Shown here one piece after another: positions 35,539-48,500 of a stretch of 64,000 nucleotides of DNA. The DNA comes from Metridium senile (taxonomy: Eukaryota; Cnidaria; Anthozoa; Actiniaria; Metridiidae). The notes beneath the pieces were generated by a model, which saw only the letters and a program-made list of their open reading frames with translations, did no database searches and was not told the origin of the DNA. The stretch spans positions 8,281,194 through 8,345,193 of the forward strand of contig OX459100.1 of the NCBI GenBank assembly GCA_949775045.1. The letters are read 5' to 3'. Each line of letters begins with the position of its first letter. Position 1 is the first letter of the stretch. The translations under genes and the position numbers were made by a program.

Positions 35539-37636
35539 TAAACACAGATAACCGAGGCCTTTAAAATGGTTTCGTGAACTACCAACACTATAATCACTAT
35601 ATACGCATGCTGCTAAGGATGTCGGCAATATCAACATAATTTAAAATTTATTATAGACGTATTTTCAAGAAATATTTGTTTCATCATCTACCATGCACTG
35701 CAGCAACTTGTTATGGTTATATAACACAAACACGTACAACCAAAATATGCTATGAATAAATCGATAACAAGAGAAGAAATACCGACATCCTTTGCAGGCT
35801 TCAGAGTGTGGACTGTAGCTTTGATGACTTTGATTACGACAACGATTTTTGAAATAGGTGTATCAACCAGAAACATCAAATACAGAAGGAAACAATACCT
35901 CATATGAACAACTTTACTTGTCTTTGATAGATCTAGTGACCAGTATAGTCATTAAAACGAACTCTTCACAGCTGTAGACATTTTATATTTTGTATTTTCG
36001 CTGTTGTTTTAGACTTAAGATACCCTGTTTAGAGGTTCTAGTTATGATTTATCAAGTTCTGGCAAATAGGCACTCAAGTTCCTGTTGATTTAATTTTCAA
36101 AATTAACTGTTTTAATCGATCAATTTGCACGCGGGATGTCCGCGAAATGCGCAATTTGAGTTTTCCAGATTTATCAGTTGTTTTTTTTATTTCTGTCGAA
36201 TGCTTAATTGTTTGAATAAACCTATCACGATGCAGTTTGAAAGATAGAGTTTGAAATCAAAATCGCTGAAAGTATTGCAGAAAATCACTGTTCCTTTGAT
36301 ATAGAATTTTGTAACATAGACTTTGAACTATTGAACTCAGTTTTGGATTGAAACCATTGCGCAAAAAGTACTTCTTTGAGCAAAAAAAAAATGAGTTGAA
36401 TTTCATGTTATGTCTGTTATGATGACAAAACAATTGACACTAGAGAGAAAACCTCTATATAGAGATGTGAATTTGATATATACATCTTACAATCATTCCC
36501 CTCTATGTTATAATCAAAGAACTGCGAAAAAGACCGCAATATTTCGTGGAAAAAGTGCAAATCTCAATTTATTGTATATTAATCCATGCAAGAAGACTGA
36601 TCAAAACAGGCACTTCATATAAATGAAAAAAATATTGTTAAGTGCTGTGTAAAGATCTCCATTAAACACTTCTTATCAACGACAGCAAGAAAACGAGGCC
36701 TTTACAGTGAAGACACTACATTTTACTGCTTCAAAACCTCTTAAAATGAAGCAGCTGATTTCAAATACACCGAGTGCTCATAATAAATCGTATTTCTAAT
36801 ATATTGGCTCAAGGGATGTGGGTTAAAAAGAAGTAACAAAAAACTGAATTGTTCACCGAGTGTCTTCACTGTAAAAGATCGAGAAAAGATACAGCATTTA
36901 TTTTGGATAGTCTTTTAAATATTATTTTGTAAATTAATTTTCTGACATAATTTTTTAATAAAAATGACAACTTTTTAAGAGCTTCATTTTACATAATTAA
37001 GGTAAGAAAAAAAAGTGCCATGCTTGTTCTTGTTTATTATACGAAACAAAATAAAAAAGGATATGCAACATCTTGGCAAATATGGACTAAGTTTTCGTGA
37101 CAAAAACTATAAATAAATACTGAAATACTTTAATACTCAATGTTAGTCAACAAAGATTTTGATTTATTAAAGTTTGTTTTCATTTCAAAACCCTCCAAAA
37201 AAGCCAAACGAGGCATGAAAATGAACGGCCGCAAAAAAGACACTTATTGGTTTATTTAATCAACACAAAAAATAGCCCTATTGTATAGTATTGACATTAA
37301 TTAATGACGACCATTCAATAGCTCTAGCCGCATGGCCAGGTGAAATTGGACTAACTCACAATAAAACTAAATTGGTCGCTTATCGATCATGTAATTGCAC
37401 CGAACTGTCTTGTCTTTAGAAACGCCGCACTAAATTGAATGCATTGTACTGATGCACAAGGTTCAACTGTAAGTTATTGTCACTGGACACGTACTATGTG
37501 ACGCACATAAGTCCTGCCAGTGCATCAAGGCAACAACCACCACACATACAAGCTGCTGGCCACCTGCACGAAGCTTCTACTAGAGTTAATCCTCTCTCGT
37601 CTAAAAGAAACATACTGCGGGATAGCTAGTAGTATC

Positions 37637-38435
37637 ATGTCTGTCAAAGTATTAGCCTCTGTTTTAACAATGCCTGTTCTTCTTGTGACGTTAATTGGGA
37701 ACGGGTTAGTTGTTGCAGCGATTGTGAAAAGCAAAAAGCTCCGAGAAAGACCAGGGACATACATTGTTGCTAGTTTGTCTCTAGTAGACGGGATCTTCAT
37801 GCCCATTTCTATGGGTTATGACTTTCTGGAGAAACTCTCCGTTGGAAATGAATTTTGTGTTTATTTCGCGACTTATTTTGTTATACTTGTGTACGTTTCG
37901 ATTCTGCACCTGTTACTCTTGAGTGTTGATCGTTATATTGCAGTAGTCTTTCCTCTTCATTATAAGAGCATCTTAACTCCACGACGATGCCTATATCTGT
38001 TGATCGTTGCTTGGTTTTTGCCGATTTTTTCCATGATCGTTGTTCCATTCATTTACGGAGAGGGGAATAGTTCGCTCTTTCGTGGAGGATTGATCGGCTG
38101 TTCTTCTACTTCCGAAGCACAGACACCAGCTCATTTAAAACACCTCGTTATCAACACAATCTTGATGTTTATAGTGCCGTTTGTTACTATGCTAATTCTA
38201 AATGGGAAAATTGCTATCATCTCATACAAGCAAGCTAAGAAGACTATCCCTGTTCTTCACCTGACGTACACAGAGAGACGAAACAAGGAGAAACGGATGC
38301 AAGAAATGAAGTGGGCGAAGACCATAGGTAGGATTTTACTTATACAAAGATGGTGTTGATGATGATGATGACGATGATGATAATAATAATAATAATAATA
38401 ATAATGTAAATAATGTAAATAATGTAAATAATGTA

Positions 38436-38500
<65 letters not shown>

Positions 38501-39045
38501 TGATGATAATGATTTTAATGATGATGATGATGGTGGTGGTGTTGATGGTGATTTTAATGATGATGATGGTGGTGGTGGTGATGATGATGATAATAATAAT
38601 GATATGATGGTGGTGGTGATGATGGTGATGAAGATGATGATAATAATAATGATGATGATCTAAATCTTTTCTCGTATACTCTCTCCTAGGGATTGTGATT
38701 GGTACGTTTGCAATGACGTACATCCCGTCATTCACGATCGCCACTGTACAGGCAAAACTAGGTCCAGGAGTGATTTCGCCAGAGGTGCTGACAGTTTACG
38801 AGTTTGTGATCTACATAAACAGTGCGTTTAATGCTCCGGTCTACTCCATTCGCTGCAAGGAATATAGAAAAGGAATTAAACGTTTCTTCAGGGACTTAAC
38901 GCGAACACTGTTTCTTAGATTGGACAGAGTAGAAGACGAAACCACAAGCACCAACCAGGACTCAGCTACGAATGAAACTAGTTTGGTGGTGACCATATGC
39001 ATCGAGAGACTCAGAGCTGAACAAGCATGTGTAGTTACAAATTAA
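37637..39045 (+). CDS. Orphan class A (rhodopsin-like) G protein-coupled receptor, two exons
   Basis: Seven-helix plasma-membrane receptor of 348 residues from exons 37637-38327 and 38690-39045. The first in-frame ATG (MSVKVLASVL) was taken; upstream codons in frame lack an ATG. TM1 has GN at 21-22, TM2 has LSLVD (Asp51), Cys74 and Cys155 can form the extracellular disulphide, TM3 ends in DRY (98-100), an N-glycosylation sequon NSS lies in the second extracellular loop, and TM6 has TYIP. The TM7 motif reads NAPVY (278-282) instead of NPxxY, followed by SIRCKEYRKGIKRFF as helix 8. The intron falls just before TM6 and is nearly all ATG/AAT triplets. It resembles the large cnidarian sets of melanocortin/adenosine-like orphan receptors; the ligand cannot be inferred. 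Confidence 0.9.
38355..38660. repeat. Triplet repeat filling the GPCR intron
   Basis: (AAT)n, (GATGAT)n and GTGGTG blocks, plus four copies of AATAATGTAA, occupy almost the whole 362-bp intron. Donor GTAGGA and acceptor CTCTCCTAG remain intact at its edges. Confidence 0.9.
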
Positions 39046-39055
39046 AAGTAGAGCA

Positions 39056-39322
39056 GAAAATAGATGTATTACAAGCAATCTTCTCCGCATATGTAAGACG
39101 ACGTCAGTGACTGACTTCACGGCTGTATTACAGGCAAGATACCTTGCCCATGTTGCTCGACGACAAAACCTTAATACAGCTAAACAACTACTTTTTAACA
39201 GCCAGAAACATACAAAGACGGGCCGGCCTACAGAGACATTGGAACAGAGAGTGATGGCTGCCCAGAGACTAACAGCAGATTGCTTCTACAGAAGGGCTCT
39301 TGAGAGGAAGTTATGAGATATG
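39056..39322 (+). pseudogene. Retrotransposon reverse-transcriptase C-terminal fragment
   Basis: A short frame contains ARYLAHVARRQNLNTAKQLL and GRPTETLEQRV, the pattern seen downstream of reverse transcriptase in LINE-type ORF2 proteins ('GHVARM...GRP...W'). No upstream polymerase motifs. It lies directly 3' of the GPCR. Confidence 0.6.
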
Positions 39323-39399
39323 ATCTTGAAGAGATCACTCAAAGACTGTGAATGCAGCCATGAGCTAAACATTTATATATATATATGATAGAGAATATG

Positions 39400-40018
39400 G
39401 CGATGTCATGAGCAAACGGCACCGTCTAGAAGTGCGTTTTCGAAAGATGATGAATGCGGAAACAGAACAGAAAAACAAGACAATACGTTTTCCTGATATC
39501 TATATGCCGGTTTATCATTGCAATAAAATCTCCTATGCAAGTCAACATTATCATTTATAAACGATCTAAGCAGGATGAAGGGTGCATCAAGCTGACTAAC
39601 TACTCTACCATTAAAGTCAGAAAACTTCAACCTGAATAAAAGGGAGTTATATGATGCGCTCAGCCTTAGGTTCCGTTGGACACCAAAGTACCTTCCATCA
39701 ACGTGCCCCTGTGGTAAGAGATTTGATGTTGACCATGCTACGTCATGAATGAAAGGCGGATTTGTTTACAGGGGCCACGACGACGTTAGAGATCTGTCCG
39801 CCTATCTACTTAAATATTAAAGTCTGTCATGATGTTCAAGTGGAGCAACAGCTTGAAACACTAACTGGAGAAGTTCTTCCCTGTAGCGCCAACTTGGCAG
39901 ATGAAGCCCGACTAGATGTCAGCGCAGTACTATGCATGGAAGAACTAGAACTTTCAAACAATTTAAACCATGATGTAGATAATATTGATATTGTAAATAG
40001 TTTTAACAGAATCGAGTA
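39400..40018 (+). pseudogene. Decayed retrotransposon polyprotein tail
   Basis: Reading through stops and shifts gives ARMKGAS, then NLNKRELYDALSLRFRW, then CPCGKRFDVDHA, then MKGGFVYRGHDDVRDLSAYL, and in another frame QVEQQLETLTGEVL. This order is typical of the C-terminal zinc-containing segment of invertebrate retrotransposon polyproteins. At least two TGA codons interrupt conserved positions (a Trp and a Cys), so the copy is dead. Confidence 0.75.
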
Positions 40019-40785
40019 GGTATTTATTTTTTATACCTACGACCCATCATTTGGGATTTTTTTTTTAATCTATTAATTTATTTTATTCACTGCATATATA
40101 TTTATTTAAAGAGTTTGTCAATAAAGTACATTATAAATTATTACCAGTTCAATATTGTTTGATCCGCCATATTGGATTTCCCGAACTTCATTCAGCGAAG
40201 TCGGCCGTCCTTTTAAACGCAGGCTATAGGTTTCAGTAATTTACTCTGGTTTATAGCTTGCAGCAAGCTCCAGGTGATCTCGCTTCGAAGCGCGCAAAGG
40301 ATTGTTTGTCATAATTAACGAACAGTTCCAAAATGGCGCCTCGAGGCAGCAACAATTTCGGTTACTAATGTGGCATTTGCGCTTTGTTTTTATTCTTTTT
40401 TATTGCTGATAGAGCCGCGGAGAGATTTTATTGTCCAAGTTACATAGAATTCAAATGTTAAGTTATGTTAAGGACGTATTTATAGAGGGTTCACTTGGGA
40501 AACAACTCTCTCGAACGACGCCATTTTAATTTGAAACTGTTGGCGATGCGACAAAGATGCTTCTGATTGGTTTATAATAGCCTGAAGTGTGCGCGTGAAA
40601 TCACCTGGTTCAGTTTAAGCGTTCTTGTTTATTTGTTTGTTTGTTTATTTATTTAATTGTCTGTCTGTCTGTGTTGTTGTTGTTCTTATTCTCGTTTTCT
40701 TGTTTATTGATTTTCTTGTTTGTTCATTCTTTTATTTATTCATTCATCATTCCTGATTGCTAATTTTAATAGCAGCAATAGTTTA

Positions 40786-40930
40786 GAGTGGTTTTCATTA
40801 GCCCGTGAAACAAAGTGTACTAATTAAAGTGTAATAGTCAAATAACAACAAAAGAACACAATGGAATTAAGGTGAATTAAAGAGTAATGCACTAATACAA
40901 GTGTGTTTCACGGGTTAATGAAAACCACTC
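40786..40930. mobile_element. MITE, family GAGTGGTTTTCATTAACC, copy 3
   Basis: 145-bp element with the same TIRs (here with GCCCGTGAAAC and ACGGGTTAATG variants) and TA duplications. It lies just downstream of the acid phosphatase stop codon at 41064, probably within or just beyond its 3' UTR. Confidence 0.85.
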
Positions 40931-41063
40931 TACTACTGCTGATATTGAGATGCAGCAATTTATAAACCTGTATTTTATAAATTTTGTAAATCATTTTATA
41001 TTACACGATAAAAAATATTTAATAGAAATTCCATAATATAAAAACCTAATAAAAATATCGTAT

Positions 41064-44000
41064 CTATATAACAGTTCGCCTCGGTGAAAGTTCAGTGCGG
41101 TAGAGATATTGTCCTTTAGCGTTTTTATGAGTAACTTGTAACGATGAAATACTAGCAGTAAACATTGTGAAGCCACCACTTGCGCCATATATTATTCTAT
41201 ACAAAAGAGAAAAGAAAAATATATTAAAATACAGCTATTTCAAAAAACGTAGAATACTGAATACTGCATACTGAATAGTGCATTGCAAAACCAAAATGCA
41301 TTTTGGGTATCGTTTAAGTAAAATAAATAATAATTAGTTATTTTATTCTTAGTGCATTTCATTCAAAACAATATACGAGCTAGTTATGGGGAGTAATTAT
41401 CGCTCAGTGTATATGTATTATTTATTACGAATCAATGAGACCCACAATGCTCTTTGGTCTTGGAATGCACTATTCAGTATTCAACGTTTTTTGAATTAGC
41501 TGTATAACAATTTAAGGATACGGTCCACGTTCGCGGGGTGCTCTCAGTTAAAAATTGTTTAGCGCGTCATTTTACAATAATAATAGACAAATTATATATC
41601 ATTTTAAAGCTTATATGACAGGCATTGGTTACATATACTCTTTTTTTGTAAAAAAAAAAATAAAAACTTACAGTCTTTTTTTTTATTTTTTTTATTTTTA
41701 TTTTTTATTTTTTATTTTTTTTATTATATCTACAAACATACATAATGACATACAACACAAAAAAGATAATTAATTTTACAAAAACGCCATTCTTTTATCG
41801 GGCTTTTAGGATACTCAGTATATCTAATTAAGCGATAAACATATATATTTACATACAGCACGAAAATAATACTTACAATAACTAATCGGGCTTTTTAGAT
41901 ACTGTACTAATACTCTGTTTTATATAAATTTATTATTTTGCTATATTTTTCTAAATGAGTATGCAACCTGGAATTTTTTTTTGCTATAATATATTCTAAT
42001 TTTTCATATTCTGCAAGCTTAGCTTTGTAATATTCTAAAGTTGGTATTTTTTCTTGAAGTTTTGTACTATACAAGACATATTTATACAACAAAAATAAAA
42101 CATTTTCAAACATATTGTCATCCGCTCCTAATATTATATTTTTTACACTAAGTTGTGGAATATTAATGTTAACTTTGTTCAGCCAGTTTCTAATGCTAAT
42201 ATAAAAGTTATATGAAACTGAACAATTAATAAAAAAATGCTCTTGTGTCTCGATATAGGTTTTACAAAAGGAACAGTTAGGTGACAATATCTTTTTAAAT
42301 TTGTATAGTTCGTTATTTAAGAACAAGCAGTTGTTCACAATCTTGTATTGAAAAAGACGCAGTTTATTGTCGATTGTAGTTGTATAGATTCTTGAATATG
42401 TAGATGACCACTCAATGTTCGGGATGTTCAATTTACGTGATATATTACTTTGTGATGTTGGAACTTTAACTTTGTTTTTGACGATTTCTTTGTATATCAT
42501 TTTTGTGTGTACCTTGTGCACTGGGATGAGGTTATTATTCAATCTAATACCTTTTATTTTTTCTGTTTCAGGGAGTCCTGTAGGAGTATTTTTAAGCATT
42601 TTTTTCCATCCCGATGGGAGTGCTTCAATGATGAATCTCCATTTAAAATATTCTTTGTCTTTAAAATATTCTTTGTCTATAGACAAATTATATATCATTT
42701 TAAAGCTTATATGACAGGCATTGGTTACATATACTCTTTTTTTGTAAAAAAAAATAATAAAAACTTACAGTCTTATTTTCTTTTATATAAGCTTTAAAAT
42801 GATATATACTTTGTCTATCTTTATTGTAAAATGACGCGCTAAAGTGAGAGCACCCCGTGAACCTGGACCGTATCCTTAAAAAGACTAGAAAGTATAAGAA
42901 GTGTAGAAGTTTCACATCAAAACTGTTGTCGATGATCAGGTCATTTTTGTAATAAATGTTTTGTTGACTTTATGTAGTTTTAATGTTTATATAGCTGTTT
43001 AAGATGCTGCGAGTTTAATTGGCCGTTATTTTATGTGTTTATTCATCATCATCATCACCAATATGCATATCATCATTATCATCATCATCATCATCATCAC
43101 CATCATCATCATCACCATAACCATCAACATCACCATCATCAACACCGTCATCATTAGCTATCATATATACTTACTTGAGTGAATTTCCTAAAAGACTGCG
43201 TCGTGAAGGATTTCCAGTATCATAGTAATTACCATTTCCACTGATAAAATAATTCATCCTTTTATCTTGTATATGCTTAAAAAAATAAGAAAGAATTAAG
43301 TTGATGGTAGGATCATTGCATATTAACGTTATAGTTAGTCTCCCGCGCAGCCGTTATTCACGAAACGCTCCTTCATCACAAACGGCTGCATCGATTAAAA
43401 AAATGCCTCAATTTATATAGCGCTATATCTCTCGAATAGCTCATAGCGCTTTACAATCTACTAATGGGTATATGGAGGACTTATCGGACAGCTGTAAACC
43501 AGCAGTTTACAATCATGGGTGTTGTTATTGAATGCCTCCAAGGCCTGACTGTTGTACCGGGAGAAAATTCCCTACTCTTTGCGAACATAGCACAACAGGA
43601 TCTTTAACGTCCACCTTATATAGGATTAGAGTGAAAGCAGACAGGACCTCCAGCTTTACGTCTTTATCCGAGAAGACGAGGTACATAGAGAGTAAAGTGT
43701 CTTGTCCAAGGACACAACGCAATCGCCCGGGCCGGGAATCGAACCCAGACCATTAGGCCCAGAATCCGATCCACTGACCACTAGACCATCACACCTCTCT
43801 TATTAGAACAACATTCCTTTCCCTTTGTAATGTTTTTGAGCCAATCAGCGCACAGAAAATTTGTGAGGAGGGACACAGGAAGCCCGACACTAAAAGCGGC
43901 TGCAATGGAGACTACGTTATAGTCGACTTAAAAAAATCGTTAAAGACCCATTAACCATGCACCGCGCGAAAGACTGAATTTCGTGGACCATGAAAATCGC

Positions 44001-44887
44001 TAATCAGACATGTTGATAACTTTTACGATGTGAGTGGGCATTAACGCTCTTACCAAATCGTTTAGCGTTTTGTCATTTTGTTTTCTTGTATAATATGCAT
44101 GACTGACTGCGAATGAATTATAACACTCAAATAAAATTACTAAACAACGCAAAGCATGTCGGTAAGTGACCATGGCTCTTTAATCCAACTCTTCAGAACG
44201 ACAAAAGCGAGTTCGACTTCATAGAACTCATAGGACAATTAAAGAAACTAACATATATCTATGGAAACTAGTGAGTAAACTAGTATAGGCTGCGTCGGTG
44301 TTTAATATAAACGATAGGTAATAGAATTAAATTTGAAACACCGTTACAAATGTTGACTTAACTTAACTGAATGAAAACTAGCTAGAAAACTAGTATAGGC
44401 TGTCGGTGTTTAATATAAACGATAGCTAATATAATTTGTAACACCGTAAAAAAATGTTGACTTAACTTAAACTGACGTTTCGAGCTTTAGCCCTTCGTCG
44501 GAGTAAAAGAGTGAACATATATCTACCTGAAAGTTGTGATCATGGCCGCTGACGTAGGCTGTGACATCATATTCATCAAGCAGCGGTTTTAGGAATGATA
44601 ATAGACACGGCAGGCCGCCGTGTTTACCAGCAGAGAAGATGGGATTGTGACCAGCAACAATCAAATACTCTGATCTAAAAACAATTACAGAGATTATTAG
44701 TACCATCATCATCGTCACCATCATCATCATTACCATCATCATCATCATCATCATCATCTATCACCACCACCACCACCATCATCATCATCATCTATCACCA
44801 CCATCATCATCACGACTACCATCATCATCATCATTACGAACATCTTTATCTTCATCACCATCATCTATCACCACCATCATCATCATC

Positions 44888-44919
<32 letters not shown>

Positions 44920-45017
44920 CACGACCATGTTTATCTTCATCACCATCATCTATCGCCACCATCATCATCATCATCACGACCATCTTTATCTTCATCACCA
45001 TCATCTATCACCACCAC

Positions 45018-45067
<50 letters not shown>

Positions 45068-45126
45068 CCACCATCATCATCATCATCACGACCATCTTTA
45101 TCTTCATCACCATCATCTATCACCAC

Positions 45127-45221
<95 letters not shown>

Positions 45222-45469
45222 CGACCATCTTTATCTTCATCACCATCATCTATCACCACCACCATGATCATCATTATCACGACCATCTTCATCATCACCA
45301 TCATCATCATGATCATAATAATTATCAGTGTCATAATTATTACCATCACCATCGTTATCCTCATCGTCATCAAACGACCCTGATCGGCACCGGCATCACT
45401 ACCACTGCTACTACCATGTTAAATACAGATCAAATCATCATCATCACCACCACCATCATCATCACCACC

Positions 45470-45503
<34 letters not shown>

Positions 45504-48500
45504 TCATCACTACAACCATTATTATCGCCAATATCATCACTTACTTTGAATTACGTATTGTTTTCTCGACCCATTGTCGATGTTCATCTTTAGAAGGGAA
45601 TTCTTCTCTGTTCAATAAAAATAAAGAGAGTTCAAAACATTATAACAATCTTTCTCAAGACTACACACACCCAGATGATCACAACACATCATCATCACTT
45701 ACACCTGGATCATACAAATCAAACATCAGAACCCAACACCAACAGCACGTATTCCCCAAGACACCCCCAGGTGATGATAACTCACCAACATCATTTACAC
45801 CTGGATCAACCATCAACCATCAGATATCAACACCAACAGTCTTCTTCAAGACTACACACACCCAGATGATCAAAACTCACCAACATCACTTACACCTGGA
45901 TCAAACGAATCAAACATCAGACACCAACACCAACAGCACGTATTCCTCAAGACACCCCCAGGTGATGATAACTCACCAACAACATCACTAGCACCTGCAT
46001 TCAATTCATTCACCATTAGACACCAACACAGTCTTTTTCAAGACCACACAAACCCAGACGACCACAACTCATCAATATCACTTACACCTGGATTTAAATC
46101 ATTCACCATTAAACACCAACACCAACACCAACACCAATAGAAAACTCGTTTTCTATTTTTTCAATATACCTATTTCAAAAAGGAAAGGAGTACTCTTTTT
46201 TTGACAAGAAAAATTAAATTCATGAAGTTTTAGAGCCTAAAAACACAAGGAAAATCCAAGTTCTTTCGGTTTTAAAGTGCCATTTACGAATTATATCAAG
46301 AATCACAGTTCCTGTGGTTTTATTTATTTATTTATTTATTTAAAGATTCGTACATTTAATACAATGTACAGGTGAAACGAATAATATGACATATGTCCCC
46401 TACAAGATTCGATCACCTGTCCAACCCCATAAAATAACTACTAAATACCCTTCCCCGAAACATTACCAATTATTGAATAGAAAAAAAAGAAAATAGACAC
46501 GGAGTGACTGAATTATTAATATATCAAGGCACTATACCTTGACCAACAACAACTACCTGGCCGAAACACGGAGATCAAGTTGGTCTAACAATTATTCAGT
46601 CACACAATGTAAGTGGTTCCTTTCGGTCGTGCAATTGCCAATTGCCAATCGCCAATTTTCTCCGACAACCTTTTTTGAATTAGGTGTATACATACTTTTT
46701 ATTCTTGTGTGATTTACTGCACAGCAGTTTTGTATCGATCACCACTATTTGAAGACTTACTTTAGACGAATCAGATATTCTAAAGACTTGAATGAAAAAA
46801 GAAGAAAAAAATATATAATAATAAATCTTTCTCAAAGACCAAACAGAGTAAGTTGTGCATCTCATGAAGAACTTTGAGAACCTTTTTAAAATAGTTGCTC
46901 ATCCCATAAACTTTTACGAGGGTCCTGAAGGGGTAAAATGGGAGCTGGGATTGGCCATATTTTTGACTGGGAAAATTGGATTGGATGCGCTGGGACTGGG
47001 ATTTACAAATAAAAGAACAATAAAAAATGGGAATGGGAATGGGATTGAAAACTTGAACAAAACTGATGGGATTATGTGATTTTTGACTGGGATTTGGTCC
47101 AAATATAAAACTGGGAAATGCGATTCGGATCCCCCCCTTCCCTTCAGGACCGTCTTTACGCATCACCGAAAAGGGCAATTCCTTGTGACAACCTTATTAA
47201 AATAGCTGTATATCTCATAAACAATTACGCATACCTTGTGTGTAATATAAATTAGGGAAAAACCAACGGTGTGATTTTCTGCTATATTGAATTTGAGCTG
47301 TGACGTTACCCTCGTGGTCATGGTTACCCGCCATCATCAGCCACCTCGCCTTCATTAACGCATGCGCAGAGTAGACGTCCTCAAATGTGGACTGGAAGCG
47401 AGAATCGTGGACGTTTCTGACGCCGTGTGGGTAGAAATTGTCACCCAAGCCGACGATGGTTGAGACGTTGTGAAGTCCAGCTTCCTGGTAATAGAAAATA
47501 AAATTAGACCTTGTATATAGTTTTGAACAATTTTTTATTCAGTTCTTTGAATTTCCACCTCGTTCCCAGGGCCGTCTCCCTTCGCTTTTGGGTGGGTCGG
47601 AAAGCAAAGGGAGAGGGCCCTGAGAGAGGGCCCCCTTAGTGCATAGGGGTAGGCAAAACATTACGCAACACCCCCCCCCCCCCCCCTTTTCCTGGTTGGC
47701 AAAAATATTACAACCCCCAGTATATTTGCCCAGTTTATTACTAAAGCTGCATACAATTAGTAACATATATAGCTACCGAAAATAACATGACCTTCCCCCC
47801 CCCCCTTAATATTGCCGACCCCCCTCCCCGCCATAACACCTATAGTAAATGAAAGCCCCATAGAAATAACAATTTTAGTTTTTATCGCAAATTTAGACTG
47901 TGACAATTTAACGAATTCCCATTTTAGAAGATTTTCGAGATTTTATCGGTACAATTGGCGGCAAATTAGATTCTGTAAAGTGCTTGTGGCTGGAAATGCA
48001 AACAAAACAAACCTCAACAAATATCTCAATCTTTTTTGGAAGCCAACGACTACTCTAACGAAGGATGAACGTCCAAACCGACAGAAAGTGACACTTTACA
48101 GTGTACAAAGTGACACTTTACAGTGTACAAAGTGACTATTTTAATTTAATTTAATATGTATGAAAGGAAGGATGAAGCAAATTTATTTATCAATAATAAA
48201 CTTTCAGCACATTTTAAGAAACATACACAATTATGGATAACAAAAACATTCCGGTATTATCTATGAGAGAATTGAAGAGAAGTGGCGAATTATTGCATCT
48301 AATAGTATAAAAACATGGATAATGAAAATGTCCAAAAACTTAATTGCAGAAAACAAAACATAATTTTTTCTTACTCCAGTGTATAAAATGAGTGTATTTG
48401 TATTTAGTCCCCGATATAAATATAAAACAAACAGGAATATGTTGTGCAATAACAACGAATTGTTGAACGTTTTCCTGAGAAATTCAAAGAAGCATTCCCA

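Larger units (their letters stand above)
33517..37636. other. Gene-free interval between the CCDC90-family gene and the GPCR
   Basis: No supported coding exon. It holds a nested foldback insertion (33660-34452), a short CTCGTTCCCAGGG hairpin (34455-34495), a near-perfect 344-bp inverted repeat (35195-35538) and a copy of a dispersed repeat (about 35775-35870). The remainder is AT-rich sequence in which I recognise nothing; a pair of CAGTGAAGACAC/GTGTCTTCACTG motifs (36705-36880) suggests one more decayed foldback element. Confidence 0.6.

Noticed and set aside
37520..37636. N-terminal extension of the GPCR starting upstream of 37637
   Set aside because: It would need a GTG start; the ATG at 37637 gives the normal short N-terminus before TM1.
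41907..42698. 263-codon ORF as a host gene
   Set aside because: It is the C-terminal tail of a truncated LINE ORF2; its start codon lies in the target duplication.
43735..43800. A functional tRNA gene
   Set aside because: A and B boxes are present but there is no complete cloverleaf or acceptor stem; the SINE interpretation fits better.
44927..45991. 354-codon plus-strand ORF
   Set aside because: Formed by the CAT array and the adjoining tandem repeat inside acid phosphatase introns; it also runs antisense across exon 4 (45607-45545).
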